Origin: Ryuthela nishihirai
Lineage: Eukaryota > Arthropoda > Arachnida > Araneae > Heptathelidae
Length of the DNA stretch: 64,000 nt
Assembly: GCA_038380435.1 (NCBI GenBank)
Contig: JAWZYU010000007.1
Span: forward strand, 29,243,001-29,307,000
Direction: 5' to 3'
The translations under genes and the position numbers were made by a program. Below are positions 31,669 through 42,412 of the stretch, piece by piece. The notes below the pieces were generated by a model. That model was given only the letters and a program-made list of their open reading frames with translations, was not told where the DNA came from and ran no database searches. Each line of letters begins with the position of its first letter. Within the stretch, counting starts at the first letter, position 1.

Positions 31669-32588
31669 TGTAAGCTGTCTTGTCTTATTAAAGATCCGCG
31701 AAAAACTTTATTAAATTTCTTCCGCCGATCACAAAAATTCCTCTGCATTTACTAAATGCAATCCTCCAATAAGTCAATTCGTTTTGGAACAAAAACTTCA
31801 TCGTTAAAAACCTGAAACAAAAGCTTTCGTCACGCGACATCCGAGAGTCCGGCCATACAAAATCCACCCGGTTACACCACTGCACTGAGGGAAAGCCACT
31901 TTACGAGGGGTAGAGCTACGAAGGTTTTACGATAGTCTTTTTATGGTCCTTCCATGAACCCCAATGCTCGCATAATCCAGCAGAATACGGGGTAGCAAAC
32001 TATCTACGGCCGTCTCCGATATAGATTCAATCATCAGAAATATGACCTCAGGGAGGAAGGGTTCCTCTCATTGTATTATCTCGAAGAAGACTAGCTTTGG
32101 GTCGTAATGATTACGAGATGAAGAAAGACCACTACTCACAGATCGTTGTCCTCCTGAGCGCTTAGAAAGATTGTTGTTTTCGTGAGTGGTTTGCACATCA
32201 ACTGTCGAACACTGAGATGCAAATTCTCCATCCGATTTGTTACTTGAAAGCGTAAAATTTCGCGATGAAGTGTAGTAAATAAAAATAGTGCATTGAGCTG
32301 AGTGAAGCAATGCCACGCTATCCAAGATGGATAACTGATGCAAACGGGGAAAGAGGGATGGATATCGGAGCACGTTTCCCACAGGAAATAACGCAATAAA
32401 ATGTTTCTATATGTGTGTCTTTTTGGGTGGATGGGGATAAGGATGGCGGCGATTGAAGAGTGCTGATATCTTCACCTAGGGTCATAAGCGTATCCAGTTA
32501 GAGATGAGTTCGAACTCAGTTTTTCTATCGCGAATCCGAACCATTTCGACAATTGCTGAGCTCCATGCCGTTTTGGGAATAAAAGTTC
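31669..32588. other. Higher-complexity unique sequence
   Basis: Nearly 1 kb without named repeats, with a balanced base composition. It holds the weak exon candidate described separately. Otherwise nothing is supported. Confidence 0.4.
32140..32242 (-). other. Weak candidate coding exon
   Basis: On the minus strand a pyrimidine-containing CTTTCAAG precedes an open stretch encoding NKSDGEFASQCSTVDVQTTH and NNLSKRSGGQRS, followed by a donor-like GTGAGTAG at 32139-32132. The frame stays open beyond the donor to a stop near 32089. It is rich in Ser, Asn and Gln. I know no homologue; chance is a real possibility. Confidence 0.18.
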
Positions 32589-33399
32589 TCTGGGTTGATT
32601 GGGTTCTGGTGGAAAACAAAGTGGCACTTTTTTTGCACACAACGGGCTAAACGGCCAAGTCACAAAGATTTCGAGGGCTCAGAGAAGGTTTGGAGAAGGG
32701 GACCCACTGGACAGCTGTTGGGAGACAGATGGTAGTCTCTCGTCAGGGGTTGGGTTGGGTTGTTTTACCTCTGAGCGGCACTTTTTTGCACACCATGGGC
32801 TAAATGGCCAAGCCACATGGACCCCGAAGGCTCAGAGAAGGTTGGGGGAGAGGACTCACTGGAGCAGCTGTTGGGAGACAGATGGTAGCCTCCCGTCAAG
32901 GCCATCCAGCGTGTTCTTTAACGTGCACAGGGTATGGCTCTCCCGCACACAGGCCACGGCTTAATGTCCCATCCGACGGACGGCGGCCTTTCCAAGCCCA
33001 TCGGTGTCCCCTACTGACCGTGGGCAGGGCGGGGAATTTTGCGGAGATAAATCTCAACGCTGACCCAGCTGGGACTCGAACCTGGGAACTACAGATTACG
33101 AGCCTGGCGCGCTACCGACTGAGCCACCCCCGCCCCAGCTGTTGGGAGACAGATGGTGGTCTCTCGTCAGGGGCATACAGCGTGTTCTTTAACGTGCACG
33201 GAGTAGCTCTCCCGCACACGAAATCACGGCTTAACGTCCCATCCGACGGAAGACGGCCTTTCCTAGCCCATCGGTGTCCCCTACTGACCAAGGCGGGAGG
33301 TTTGCGGAGGTAAATCTCAATGCTGGTCCAGGAGGGATTCGAACCTGGAAACTGCAGATTACGAGTCTGACGCGCTACCGACTGAGCTACTCCCGACCC
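32589..33399 (-). mobile_element. Older SINE-A split by a younger one
   Basis: The tail side (32589-32749) is diverged; the head side (33174-33399) has CCACGTACT-free body wording and box B GGGATTCGAACCTGG. The host sequence at the break is duplicated for 37 bp. Confidence 0.85.
32750..33136 (-). mobile_element. SINE-A, full length, with an unusually long target-site duplication
   Basis: 387 bp, complete, close to consensus. The flanks 32713-32749 and 33137-33173 are 37-bp direct repeats with one mismatch (starting AGCTGTTGGGAGACAGATGG). Other copies in the window have 7-13 bp. Confidence 0.93.
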
Positions 33400-33601
33400 A
33401 ATAATGTTAACAACTATGTTATAACAAAATTAAAATTTATTAAAAACTGATTAAAAGGTTGAAATTATAGTCTGAAGTATGTTACATTTTTTTCACGATT
33501 TCAAGAAATGTTTGAAATTTAAATTATTCGCAGCGTGAGGCCGAAGTCTTCAGTGCTATTCTAAGCCCAAGCCTGATTTCATCTCGAGCATCTGGGAAAG
33601 C

Positions 33602-33806
33602 GGCTGTCCCTTGGCCGAATGATTAGCAGGCTTGTCTACTTATCAAATGGACCTGGGTTCGAGCACCGGGTAAGGCACGATGCTTGTGTTGCCATTCTGG
33701 TGAGGTCCTGCCATCCTCACAGACTTTACATTACGGCTTATAAGCTGAGTCTCCTATCAGACCTCTCTGGCAAGCAGCTGCTTGAAGGGGTATTTATTTT
33801 TTACCA
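33602..33806 (+). mobile_element. SINE-B, diverged
   Basis: TGTCCCTTGGCCGAATGATT at the head, GGGTTCGAGCACCGGGTAAG at box B, and GGCAAGCAGCTGCTTGAAGG before a T-rich tail. Confidence 0.88.
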
Positions 33807-34033
33807 CCGTGGAAGAAGGCGGCACATCATTATGTACTAAAAGATATATTCAATCAGCCAGAATCTGTAAAAAAAATATAAAGGAGAGTTGTCCTTTGGA
33901 AATTGGGTGAGTGTGGGTGGTGGGGGATGTTAATGATCCGGTATAAAGAAATACTCCCGTTATAGTGGTTTTTGAAACTTTTATTGAAAAAAAAGGTGTA
34001 ATATATACGTATATATATTTTTGTTACCTATCT
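33807..34033. other. AT-rich sequence
   Basis: Nothing recognised. Confidence 0.4.
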
Positions 34034-34046
34034 TCCTATTGCTTTT

Positions 34047-34454
34047 TCTTTGAGGGGGGGGGGGGGGTGCTTCGGAGGCTCAGTCGGTAGCGCGCCAGGC
34101 TCATAATCTGCAGTTCCCAGGTTCGAGTCCCAGCTGAGTTAGCGTTGAGATTTATCTCCGCAAAACTCCCCGCCCTGCCCACGGTCAGTAGGGGACACCG
34201 ATGGGCTTGGAAAGGCCGCCGTCCGTCGGATGGGACTTAAGCCGTGGCCCCGTGTGCGGGAGAGCCATACCCTGTGCACGTTAAAGAACACGCTGGATGG
34301 CCTTGACGGGAGGCTACCATCTGTCTCCCAACAGTTGTTCCAGTGGGTCCCCTCACCCAACCTTCTCTGAGCCTTCGGGGTTCATGTGACCTGGCCATTT
34401 AGTCCATGGTGTGCAAAAAAGTGCCGCTCAGAGGTAAAAACAACCCAACCCAAC
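34047..34454 (+). mobile_element. SINE-A with a G-rich 5' extension
   Basis: TCCTATTGCTTTT is duplicated at 34034-34046 and 34455-34467. Between the left duplication and the head are TCTTTGA and a run of G; the head then reads TGCTTCGGAGGCTCAGTCGG, a changed start. The loop is CTCATAA, so the anticodon position reads CAT here. Confidence 0.9.
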
Positions 34455-34467
34455 TCCTATTGCTTTT

Positions 34468-34689
34468 CGCTCGTCATTTGTCGGTTTGACGAGCAGACCC
34501 CCCCACCCCCCACCCCACTTTTCCAACTCCCATGGCTCATAATGTTAGCCATTGAGTTTAATATTTGTATTCACAAAAGACTTCCAATAAGCAGAAGCAT
34601 TTTGAAACAAAATTCAGCAAAATAAAACCTCAAAAACAAGATGTTAAAAATGCTAACAAATACACTGCTAGTGACATCTAAACTAGCAC
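34468..34689. other. Unique sequence
   Basis: C-rich run (34498-34520) and AT-rich sequence; no gene. Confidence 0.4.
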
Positions 34690-35200
34690 AAACGTACTCT
34701 TGTAATTTCGACAATAGAAGGTTGTAATCTGATGTCTAGGGAGCTTTACTAAGCTCTCAATATCAGAGGATCCGCGCTCCCCCGTTACTGCGTTCGTGGA
34801 CGAATGCCTTCCTACGCGGCTCTGAAACTGCATCAATCCGTTCCAGCATTGACCGCCCATGTAGAGCAGATCTCTAGTTGTGGATTTACTAGAGACAGCG
34901 ATTAGTAGCACCCAACGCACAGCGCGCAACGGTGCTAATGCCCAGCCTAATGAATATTGTGTTGTTCTCGCTAATAGACTCCATATATCATTGAAGATTC
35001 GTGGCTTGTGGATATGCAGAGCGATAGATGCCAACGGGCAAGGCAATGTGAGGCTAGTTGCCGGCCATTCGCTATCAACGGCCTCTTAATCTGATTAAAT
35101 TAGATTAGTGCTGCCTTGGACATCAGCACCAGCGGCCTACCTACGGAATGAAGCAAGTTTGCCGCCGCTGTAAGGATATTAGGATCGCTTCGAGGGAATA
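34690..35200. promoter_or_regulatory. High-complexity island with clustered TAAT motifs
   Basis: About 500 bp free of repeats, GC-balanced, containing GCTAATGCCCAGCCTAATGA and CTTAATCTGATTAAATTAGA, i.e. several homeodomain-type TAAT cores. Frames at 34678-35089 on both strands have no domain I recognise. Downstream of a developmental regulator such as svp this could be an enhancer; that is inference from motif density only. Confidence 0.25.
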
Positions 35201-35270
35201 GAAATCGATGACAAGTGTTTAAAAATCGATGAGGAAACAGGACAAGAAAATCTATTTATAATTTTAAAAT

Positions 35271-35655
35271 GGGTTGGGTTGTTTTACCTCTGAGCGGCAC
35301 TTTTTTGCACACTTTGGGCTAAATAGCCAGGTCACATGGACCCCGAAGGCTCAGAGAAGGTTGGGGGAAGGGACCCACTGGAACAGCTGTTGGGAGACAG
35401 ATGGTAGCCTCCCGTCAAGGCCATCCAACGTGTTCTTTAACGTGCACAGGGTATGGCTCTCCCGCACACGGGGCCACGGCTTAACGTCCTATCCGACGGA
35501 CGCGGCCTTTTCAAGCCCATCGGTGTCCCCTACTGACCGTGGGCAGGGCGGGGAGTTTTGAGGAGATAAATCTCAACGCTGACCCAGCTGGGACTCGAAC
35601 CTGGGAACTACAGATTACGAGCCTGGCGCGCTACCGACTGAGCCACCACCGCCCC
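35271..35655 (-). mobile_element. SINE-A, full length, with target-site duplication
   Basis: TAATTTTAAAAT is duplicated at 35259-35270 and 35656-35667. Head and tail complete. Confidence 0.94.
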
Positions 35656-35667
35656 TAATTTTAAAAT

Positions 35668-35967
35668 ACTTGATTAGTAAGAGGATAGGGACTTTTTTTT
35701 TTTGATTGTTCTCTACTTTACATCATCAATATTTTTTCATTCCCATTCGGCTTACTAGCATTTTCAAAGTGGGGTGCATTGCCCTCTTTGATTTCCATAC
35801 CTTTACATCCAGTCCTGAGTGGTAGCGAAGCAATGAACGTCAATTAGTTTAATATTGTTACGACAGATGTACGTTCTGCAATGAATTTATGATAAACGTG
35901 TCACGAACGCTCGAGTATGCTTCTGCGTGAGAATTACGCAACCAACGAATTGGAATATAGAACCTAT
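35668..35967. other. Unique sequence
   Basis: No gene or repeat recognised. Confidence 0.4.
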
Positions 35968-35982
35968 CTAAAAAAAATAGGA

Positions 35983-36367
35983 GGGGCGGGGGTGGCTCAG
36001 TCGGTAGCGCGTCAGGTTCGTAATCTGTAGTTCCCAGGTTCGAGTCCCAGCTGGGTCAGCGTTGAGATTAATCTCCGCAAAATTCCCCGCCCTGCCTACG
36101 CTCAGTAGGGGACACCAATGGGCTTGGAAAGGCCGCCGTCCGTCGGATGGGACCTTAAGCCGTGGCCCTGTGTGCTGGAGAGTCATACCCTGTGCACGTT
36201 AAAGAACACGCTGGATGGCCTTGACGGGAGGCTACCATCTGTCTTCCAACAGCTGTTCCAGTGGGTCCCCTCCGCAACCTTCTCTGAGTTTTCGGGGTCC
36301 ATGTGACCTGGCCATTTAGCCCATTGTGTGCAAAAAAAGTGCCGCTCAGAGGTAAAACAACCCAACC
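35983..36367 (+). mobile_element. SINE-A, full length
   Basis: Flanked by imperfect duplications CTAAAAAAAATAG (35968-35980) and CTAAAAAAGTAG (36368-36379). Confidence 0.9.
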
Positions 36368-36490
36368 CTAAAAAAGTAGAAAAGGTAGAATTGTTAAGTT
36401 GGAGTTATTGGTATGTGAAAGGGGGCATGGTTAGTCTCAGTGTATACTGTACACGATAAGTGTTTAAAAAAGAAGAAGTATGTTATATGG

Positions 36491-36869
36491 GTTGGGTTGT
36501 TTTACCTCTGAGCGGCACTTTTTTGCACACCATGGGCTAAATGGCCAGGTCACAAGGACCCCGAAGGCTCAGAGAAGGTTGGGGGAGGGGACCCACTGGA
36601 ACAACTGTTGGGAGACAGATGGTAGCCTCCCGTCAAGGCCATCCAGTGCGTTCTTTAACGTGCACAGGGTATGTCTCTGCCGCACACGGGACCACGGCTT
36701 AACGTCCCATCCGATGGACGGCGGCCTTTCCAAGTCGATCGGTGTCCCTTACTGATCGTGGGCAGGGAGTTTTGCAGATATAAATCTCAACGCTGACCCA
36801 GCTGGGACTCGAACCTGGGAACTACAGATTACGAGCCTGGCGCACTACCGACTGAGCCACCACCGCCCC
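36491..36869 (-). mobile_element. SINE-A, full length, with target-site duplication
   Basis: ATGTTATATGG is duplicated at 36480-36490 and 36870-36880. A few small deletions in the body. Confidence 0.94.
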
Positions 36870-37005
36870 ATGTTATATGGTGAGTGTACGGGAGGTTAAT
36901 TAATTTGTTAGTGTGGATCGCGTTAGCAAACTATAAAAAGGAAAAGAATTTATCGTCTTGTGAGTGGTGATCAATGTCTGAAAAGAATTTGTTCTGAGAA
37001 ACCAG

Positions 37006-37067
37006 TACAGTCGCTCAAAAAAGGTATCCGAACACTGTGGTTGATTACAGAATTCAGAAAAAATATC
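37006..37067. mobile_element. Left arm of a foldback element fused to a SINE-A
   Basis: TACAGTCGCTC and the arm continue to GAATTCAGAAAAAATAT, then switch at 37068 to CCGACGGCCGCCGTCCGTCG of SINE-A. The other arm is missing. Confidence 0.8.
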
Positions 37068-37408
37068 CGACGGCCGCCGTCCGTCGGATGTGACGTTAAG
37101 ATGAGACGTCGGATGTGACGACAGATGTTGTGAGACAGGTGGTAGCTAAGGCCATACAGCGTCTTCTTTAACGTGCACTGGGTATGACTCCCCACGACTT
37201 ATCCGATACGGCCCAACCGATAGACGGCAGCCTTTCCAAGCCTGTCGATGTCCCCTACTGACCGAGTGTGAGATAAGGAGTTTTGAGGAGATAAATCTAA
37301 ACTCTTTCCCAACTGAACGGACTCGAACCTGGGGATTACAGATTACAAGTTTGGCGCTCTACCGACTGAGCCACCCCAGTCCCGTTCAGAGATAAAACAA
37401 CTCAATGG
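37068..37408 (-). mobile_element. Rearranged, diverged SINE-A
   Basis: A short plus-strand body piece (37068-37120) is followed by a diverged minus-strand copy reaching box A (CGACTGAGCCACC). At 37384-37408 comes a piece of tail on the plus strand (GTTCAGAGATAAAACAACTC). Confidence 0.7.
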
Positions 37409-37522
37409 GAAACCTCGTAGCTTTTATAGACATACCGTATGTCATCAGAGTTCTTTGAACAAATAGAAAGACTTTCGTTTAATGAGTTCACATGTCAGTT
37501 TGCTGATTGTGACTCTCTTTCT

Positions 37523-37909
37523 CACTAGGGGCGGGGTGGCTCAGTCGGTAGCGCGCCAGGCTCGTAATCTGTAGTTCCCAGGTTCGAGTCCCAGCTGGGT
37601 CAGCGTTGAGATTTATCTCCACAAAAATTCCCGCCCTGCCCACGGTCAATAGGGGACACCGATAGGCTTGGAAAGGCCGCCGTCCGTCGGATGGGACGTT
37701 AAGCCGTGGCCTCGTGTGCGGGAGAGCCATACCCTGTTCACGTTAAAGAACACGCTGGATGGCCTTGACGGGAGGCTACCATCTGTCTCCCAACAGCTGT
37801 TCCAGTGGGTCCCCTCCCCCAACCTTCTCTGAGCCTTCGGGGTCCATGTGACCTGGCCATTTAGCCCATGGTGTGCAAAAATGTGCTGCTCAGAGGTAAA
37901 ACAACCCAA
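37523..37909 (+). mobile_element. SINE-A, full length
   Basis: CTCTTTCT is duplicated at 37515-37522 and 37910-37917, with CACTA between the left copy and the head. Confidence 0.9.
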
Positions 37910-37917
37910 CTCTTTCT

Positions 37918-38229
37918 GAACACAGTATCTTTAGTCTTTCACGATAGCCTCTACGCCTTTTCGATAATTCTGTCACAAATCAGTTTCTTTAAGTGCCTCT
38001 GTAACGAGTTGTAAGATTGCACCCCGAAAATCATATTTTCGAAACGTCTTGTTAATGAAAATATTTTGTTATTCGAAGAGAGGTATACATATGCAGCCAA
38101 GCACCACAATTAATAATTTGCTATTTCTTAACAACTTAAATTTTAAATGATGATGCAAAAGGAGGCTAAGCGATTCGTTATTAACCCTCGATGGTCACAT
38201 TTATTTATTGAAATATGAAGGTCACTTTA
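37918..38229. other. AT-rich sequence
   Basis: Nothing recognised. Confidence 0.4.
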
Positions 38230-38590
38230 GGGTTGGGTTGGGTTGTTTTATCTCTGAACGTCACTTTTTGCACACGATGGGTCTAAATGACCAGGTCACA
38301 GGGACCCCGAGGGCTCAGAGAAGGTTGGGGGAGGGGACCCACTAGAACAGATATTGGGAGACAGATGGTAGCCTCCCGTCAAGGCCATCCAGCATGTTAA
38401 CGAGTACAGGGTATACTTCCCGCACAAGGAGCCACGGCTCAATGTCCCATCCGACGGACGGCGACCTTTCCAAGCCCATCAGTGACCCCTACTGACCGTG
38501 GGCAGAGCGGGGAGTTTTGCAGATATAAATCTTAACGTTGAGCTGGAACTCGAACATGGAGCGCTATTGACTGAACCCGTCCCCCAGGGT
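38230..38590 (-). mobile_element. SINE-A, diverged
   Basis: Tail GGGTTGGGTTGTTTTATCTC to a shortened head (GAACTCGAACATGGAGCGCT). Confidence 0.8.
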
Positions 38591-38604
38591 CTCAAAGACT
38601 CAGG

Positions 38605-39362
38605 GCTGGGGTTGGATCAGTCGGTAGCGCGCCAGGATCGTAATCTGCAGTTTCGAGTGTCAGAACTGAGATTTATCTCCACGAAACCTCTACCCTGCTC
38701 TCGGTTAGAAAGGGTTGGGTTGTTTTACCTGTGAGCGGCACTTTTTTGCACACCATGGGCTAAATGGCCAGGTCACATGGACCCCGAAGGCTCAGAGAAG
38801 GTTGGGGGAGGGGATCCACTGGAACAGCTGTTGGGAGACAGATGGTAGCCTTCCGTCAAGGCCATCCAGCGTGTTCTTTAAATTGCACAGGGTATGGCTC
38901 TCCGCACACGGGGCCACGGCTTAACGTCCCATCCGACGGACGGCGGCCTTTCCAAGCCCATCGGTGTCCCCTACTGACCGTGAGCAGGGCGGGGAATTTT
39001 TGCGGAGATAAATCTCAACCCTGACTCAGCTGGGACTCGAACCTGGGAACTACAGATTACGAGCCTGGCGCGCTACCGACTGAGCCACCCCCGCCCCAGG
39101 TTAGAAAGGGAACACCGATAGGCTTCGAAAAGTCACCGTCCGTCGGATGGGACCTTAAGCCATGACGACTTGTGCATGGGAGCCATGCCCTGTACACTTT
39201 ACAGAACATACTTGATGATCTGTCTCCATCCATCTGTCTCCCAACTGCTGTCAAGTAGTTCCTCTTTCCTAATCACCTCTAAAGCCTTGGCATGTTAGTG
39301 ACCTGGCCATGTAGCCCATTTTATGCAAAAAAGTATCGCTCAGAGGTTAAAGAAATCCAACC
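38605..39362 (+). mobile_element. Older SINE-A split by a younger one
   Basis: Head at 38605-38714 (GGTTGGATCAGTCGGTAGCG). The body resumes at 39111 and ends TCAGAGGTTAAAGAAATCC. Confidence 0.85.
38715..39098 (-). mobile_element. SINE-A, full length, nested, with target-site duplication
   Basis: GGTTAGAAAGGG is duplicated at 38703-38714 and 39099-39110, within the older copy of the same family. Confidence 0.94.
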
Positions 39363-39484
39363 TGGATTAGTCGTTATCTAGTAACGTATGTAAATAAATT
39401 TCAGTGACCTCATTTTAGTTTTTCAATTTCTCCATTATCACCATAATTTAATAGAGCAATGATCCCATAAAGAATTTCAGTTGA

Positions 39485-40199
39485 TACAGTCGCTCAAAAA
39501 AATATCCGAGCACTATGGTTGATTACAGAATTCAGAAAAAATATCTGGCAACGATTTTTTTAGAAATTAGTGATCTGGCAACAGTGACACGAAGGTTGCC
39601 AGATCACTAATTTCTAAAAAAAATCGTTGCCAGATATTGTTTCTGAATTCTGTAATCAACCATAGTGTTCGGATACTTTTTTAATATACATAATGCGTAT
39701 GAATATATAATGCAATGAATATTGAGCGTGTGCAGTTACCGTTCACAGCAAACTGGAGCGGTTGCGGTTAATGCTCACAGGACATTGGATCGTGTGAGCT
39801 CACAAAGACCTGGATCGTGTGGGCTCACTCACGGAAATATTGAGCGTGTGCAGTTACCGTTCACAGCAAACTGGAGCGGTTGCGGTTAATGTTCACAGCA
39901 CATTGGATCGTGTGGGCTCACTCACGGAAATGTTGAGCGTGTGCAGTTACCGTTGTTGTTACCGTGCAGTTACCGTATGTTGAGCGTGTGCAGTAACTGC
40001 ACACGCTCCATTTTTCTGTGAACGGTAACTGGAGCGTGTACAGTTGCTGTACGCGCTCCAGATATTTTTCCTGAATTCTGTAATCACGTAACACGAAGGT
40101 TGCCAGATCACTAATTTCTAAAAAAAAAAAAGTTGCCAGATATTTTTTCTGAATTCTGTAATCAACCATAGTGTTCGGTTATTTTTTTGAGCTACTGTA
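39485..40199 (+). mobile_element. FB-118 composite element, complete
   Basis: TACAGTCGCTC to GAGCTACTGTA. Left palindrome, AT linker, about 1.8 repeat units including one that lacks the 25-bp module (a 93-bp unit at about 39875-39930), a small scramble (GTTGTTGTTACCGTGCAG), hairpins and the right arm. Confidence 0.92.
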
Positions 40200-40445
40200 C
40201 ATCCTGAGACTCTGATAGTATTGTTTATCAAAATTAATGAAATCAACATAGCCACGAACATGGATTTAATCAATGCATTAAATATTTACGAAAAAAAGAA
40301 AAACAATTTAACAAAAATAAAAATGTTTGAAAGCGAAAATGAGATTAGTTATTTTATTGTCAAGATACTGCTCTCCTACTTTAAAAATTTTCTTAAACCA
40401 ATAAATATGCTATACAGGGCTAAACTAGAAATTCTGGGTCCCATA
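40200..40445. other. AT-rich sequence
   Basis: A 75-codon frame (40221-40448), Lys- and Asn-rich, has no recognisable domain. Confidence 0.35.
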
Positions 40446-40457
40446 TAGCTCCTGTTA

Positions 40458-40664
40458 GCAGTCCCGTGGTCGAGTGGTTAGCGCGCTTGGCTACTAATCT
40501 AGGGGACCTGGGTTCGAGCCCCGGGTAAGGCATGGATGTGTGTGTCGTTTTCCTGCTGAGGTCCTGCCATCCTCTCAGATCTTCTACTATGGCATATAAA
40601 CTGACAGGCTCCTGTCAGACCTCTGTGGCAAGCAGCTGCTTGAGGGGGTATTTATTTTTTTATT
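40458..40664 (+). mobile_element. SINE-B, full length, with target-site duplication
   Basis: TAGCTCCTGTTA is duplicated at 40446-40457 and 40665-40676. Near-identical to the copy at 5915. Confidence 0.95.
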
Positions 40665-40676
40665 TAGCTCCTGTTA

Positions 40677-41609
40677 CCAGAAATAAATAAAAAATAAAGT
40701 AGTAAATATGTAAATTAATAAATAATTACCATCGATAATAATACTGATTTACATTAGTGAACTTTTTATTTTGTGTACCATCCTTTCCAAGACACTTGTA
40801 TGTCACTTTATATTGAAAGAAAAATAATTCATACACGTAGCTGCAGAAAGGCCCCTTTTGCTTCGGGCGCCTAGCTGCTTAGGCTCCCATTTTAATGCGC
40901 TCCATAAACTCTTTTAAGTTACAGAGTCTCATACTCGAGACTTCTTTAATTGTTTCACTGACTACAAGGCTACAAAATGCACAAGCACTAAAGTTGGAGG
41001 ATGGGACGTTCCAAACTGAAAGACACCAGTTTACAAGGAAGATGCACTAGTCGAAATGCAGCAAATGTTATAACATAAACAAAAATTAATAAGTGTCTTG
41101 TACTCTAAAATGGCCACTGAAGGTTAAGACTGCTAAGAGGAGAAAAAGAATATAAATTTCTGTGCGGTAATACAAGACGAAAGGGTGTGTGCTAATCTAA
41201 ATTCCTTCGTCTTCCCTATTACATGTTTGCAGCTCATCTTTCTGTTCGCCTGCTGTGACAGAAGCGTTGTACATTTTTTTCTTATCGGAGAACATTATCG
41301 CTTATATCCGGTACAAGGTTAGGAGAACCATAACTTCTGCAATGTAATCGTAACCGTAAACAATCTTAATGCGCTGAAAGCAATCATCGCAGATAGACAA
41401 AGATCAGAATGTCCAAACACAACTATTTTAAGGGTGAACTTTAATCGTTGTTCCGTGACCCCTGTAACTTTTAATGGAAGCGAAGATCAGAGATTAGTCG
41501 AACTAGGTATCTGGTTCACTGTTACACTATCAGCAACAAAGAGAAGGTGGGATTTCTGTTTTCCTTCATTGATGACTTGTCGACTGTCACATGACTTTAG
41601 ATGACGAGT
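40677..41609. other. Unique sequence, no gene
   Basis: AT-rich, with a GC-rich phrase GGCCCCTTTTGCTTCGGGCG near 40851 that recalls hAT element interiors. Nothing further. Confidence 0.4.
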
Positions 41610-41619
41610 CTCCATTTCA

Positions 41620-42007
41620 ATGGGGCGGGGGTGGCTCAGTCGGTAGCGCGCCAGCCTCGTAATCTGTAGTTCCCAGGTTCGAGTCCCAGCTGGGTCAGCA
41701 TTGAGATTTATCTCCGCAAAATTCCCCGCCCTGCCCACGGTCAGTAGGGGACACCGATGGGCTTGGAAAGGCCGTCGTCCGTCGGATGGGACGTTAAGCC
41801 GTGGTCCCGTGTGTGGGAGAGCCATACCCTGTGCACGTTAAAGAACACGCTGGATGGCCTTGACGGGAGGCTACCATCTGTCTCCCAACAGCTCTTCCAG
41901 TGGGTCCCCTCCTCCCAACCTTCTCTGAGCCTTCGGGGTCCATGTGACCTGGACATTTAGCCCATGGTGTGCAAAAAAAGTGCCGCTCAGAGGTAAAACA
42001 ACCCAAC
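41620..42007 (+). mobile_element. SINE-A, full length, with target-site duplication
   Basis: CTCCATTTCA is duplicated at 41610-41619 and 42008-42017. Confidence 0.94.
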
Positions 42008-42017
42008 CTCCATTTCA

Positions 42018-42412
42018 CTGATTCGTTAAGTCATCGATTTAATGTAAATTTCGTTGAGGAAATAAAAAACAAAAGTATTTAGTTCCATTCATGTGTAAAA
42101 GAGAATCAAAAATTTTAGTAGCATCGGTTTTATATTTAAAGAGTTTTTGGTAACAGGTCGTTTAAATTTTTTTCTTACAAAAAATTTTTTGTGTGGTGTT
42201 AAAAAAACACTCTTAATTTAGTAACCGATTGGATGTAATATTTATTATTCTTGTTTTTAAAATAACCTTGAGATAAATCTTTATGAATGGTAACACTTCT
42301 TAAAAATATCAAATTCAGCAGCTTTTGAATACTAAATGGTCATTCAGTTCCTCCAGTGGAATTTTTTTTTATCTATAAAGCTTATTTCTTAAAGTTATGT
42401 AACTTGGGGAAG
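42018..42412. other. AT-rich sequence
   Basis: Nothing recognised. Confidence 0.4.
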
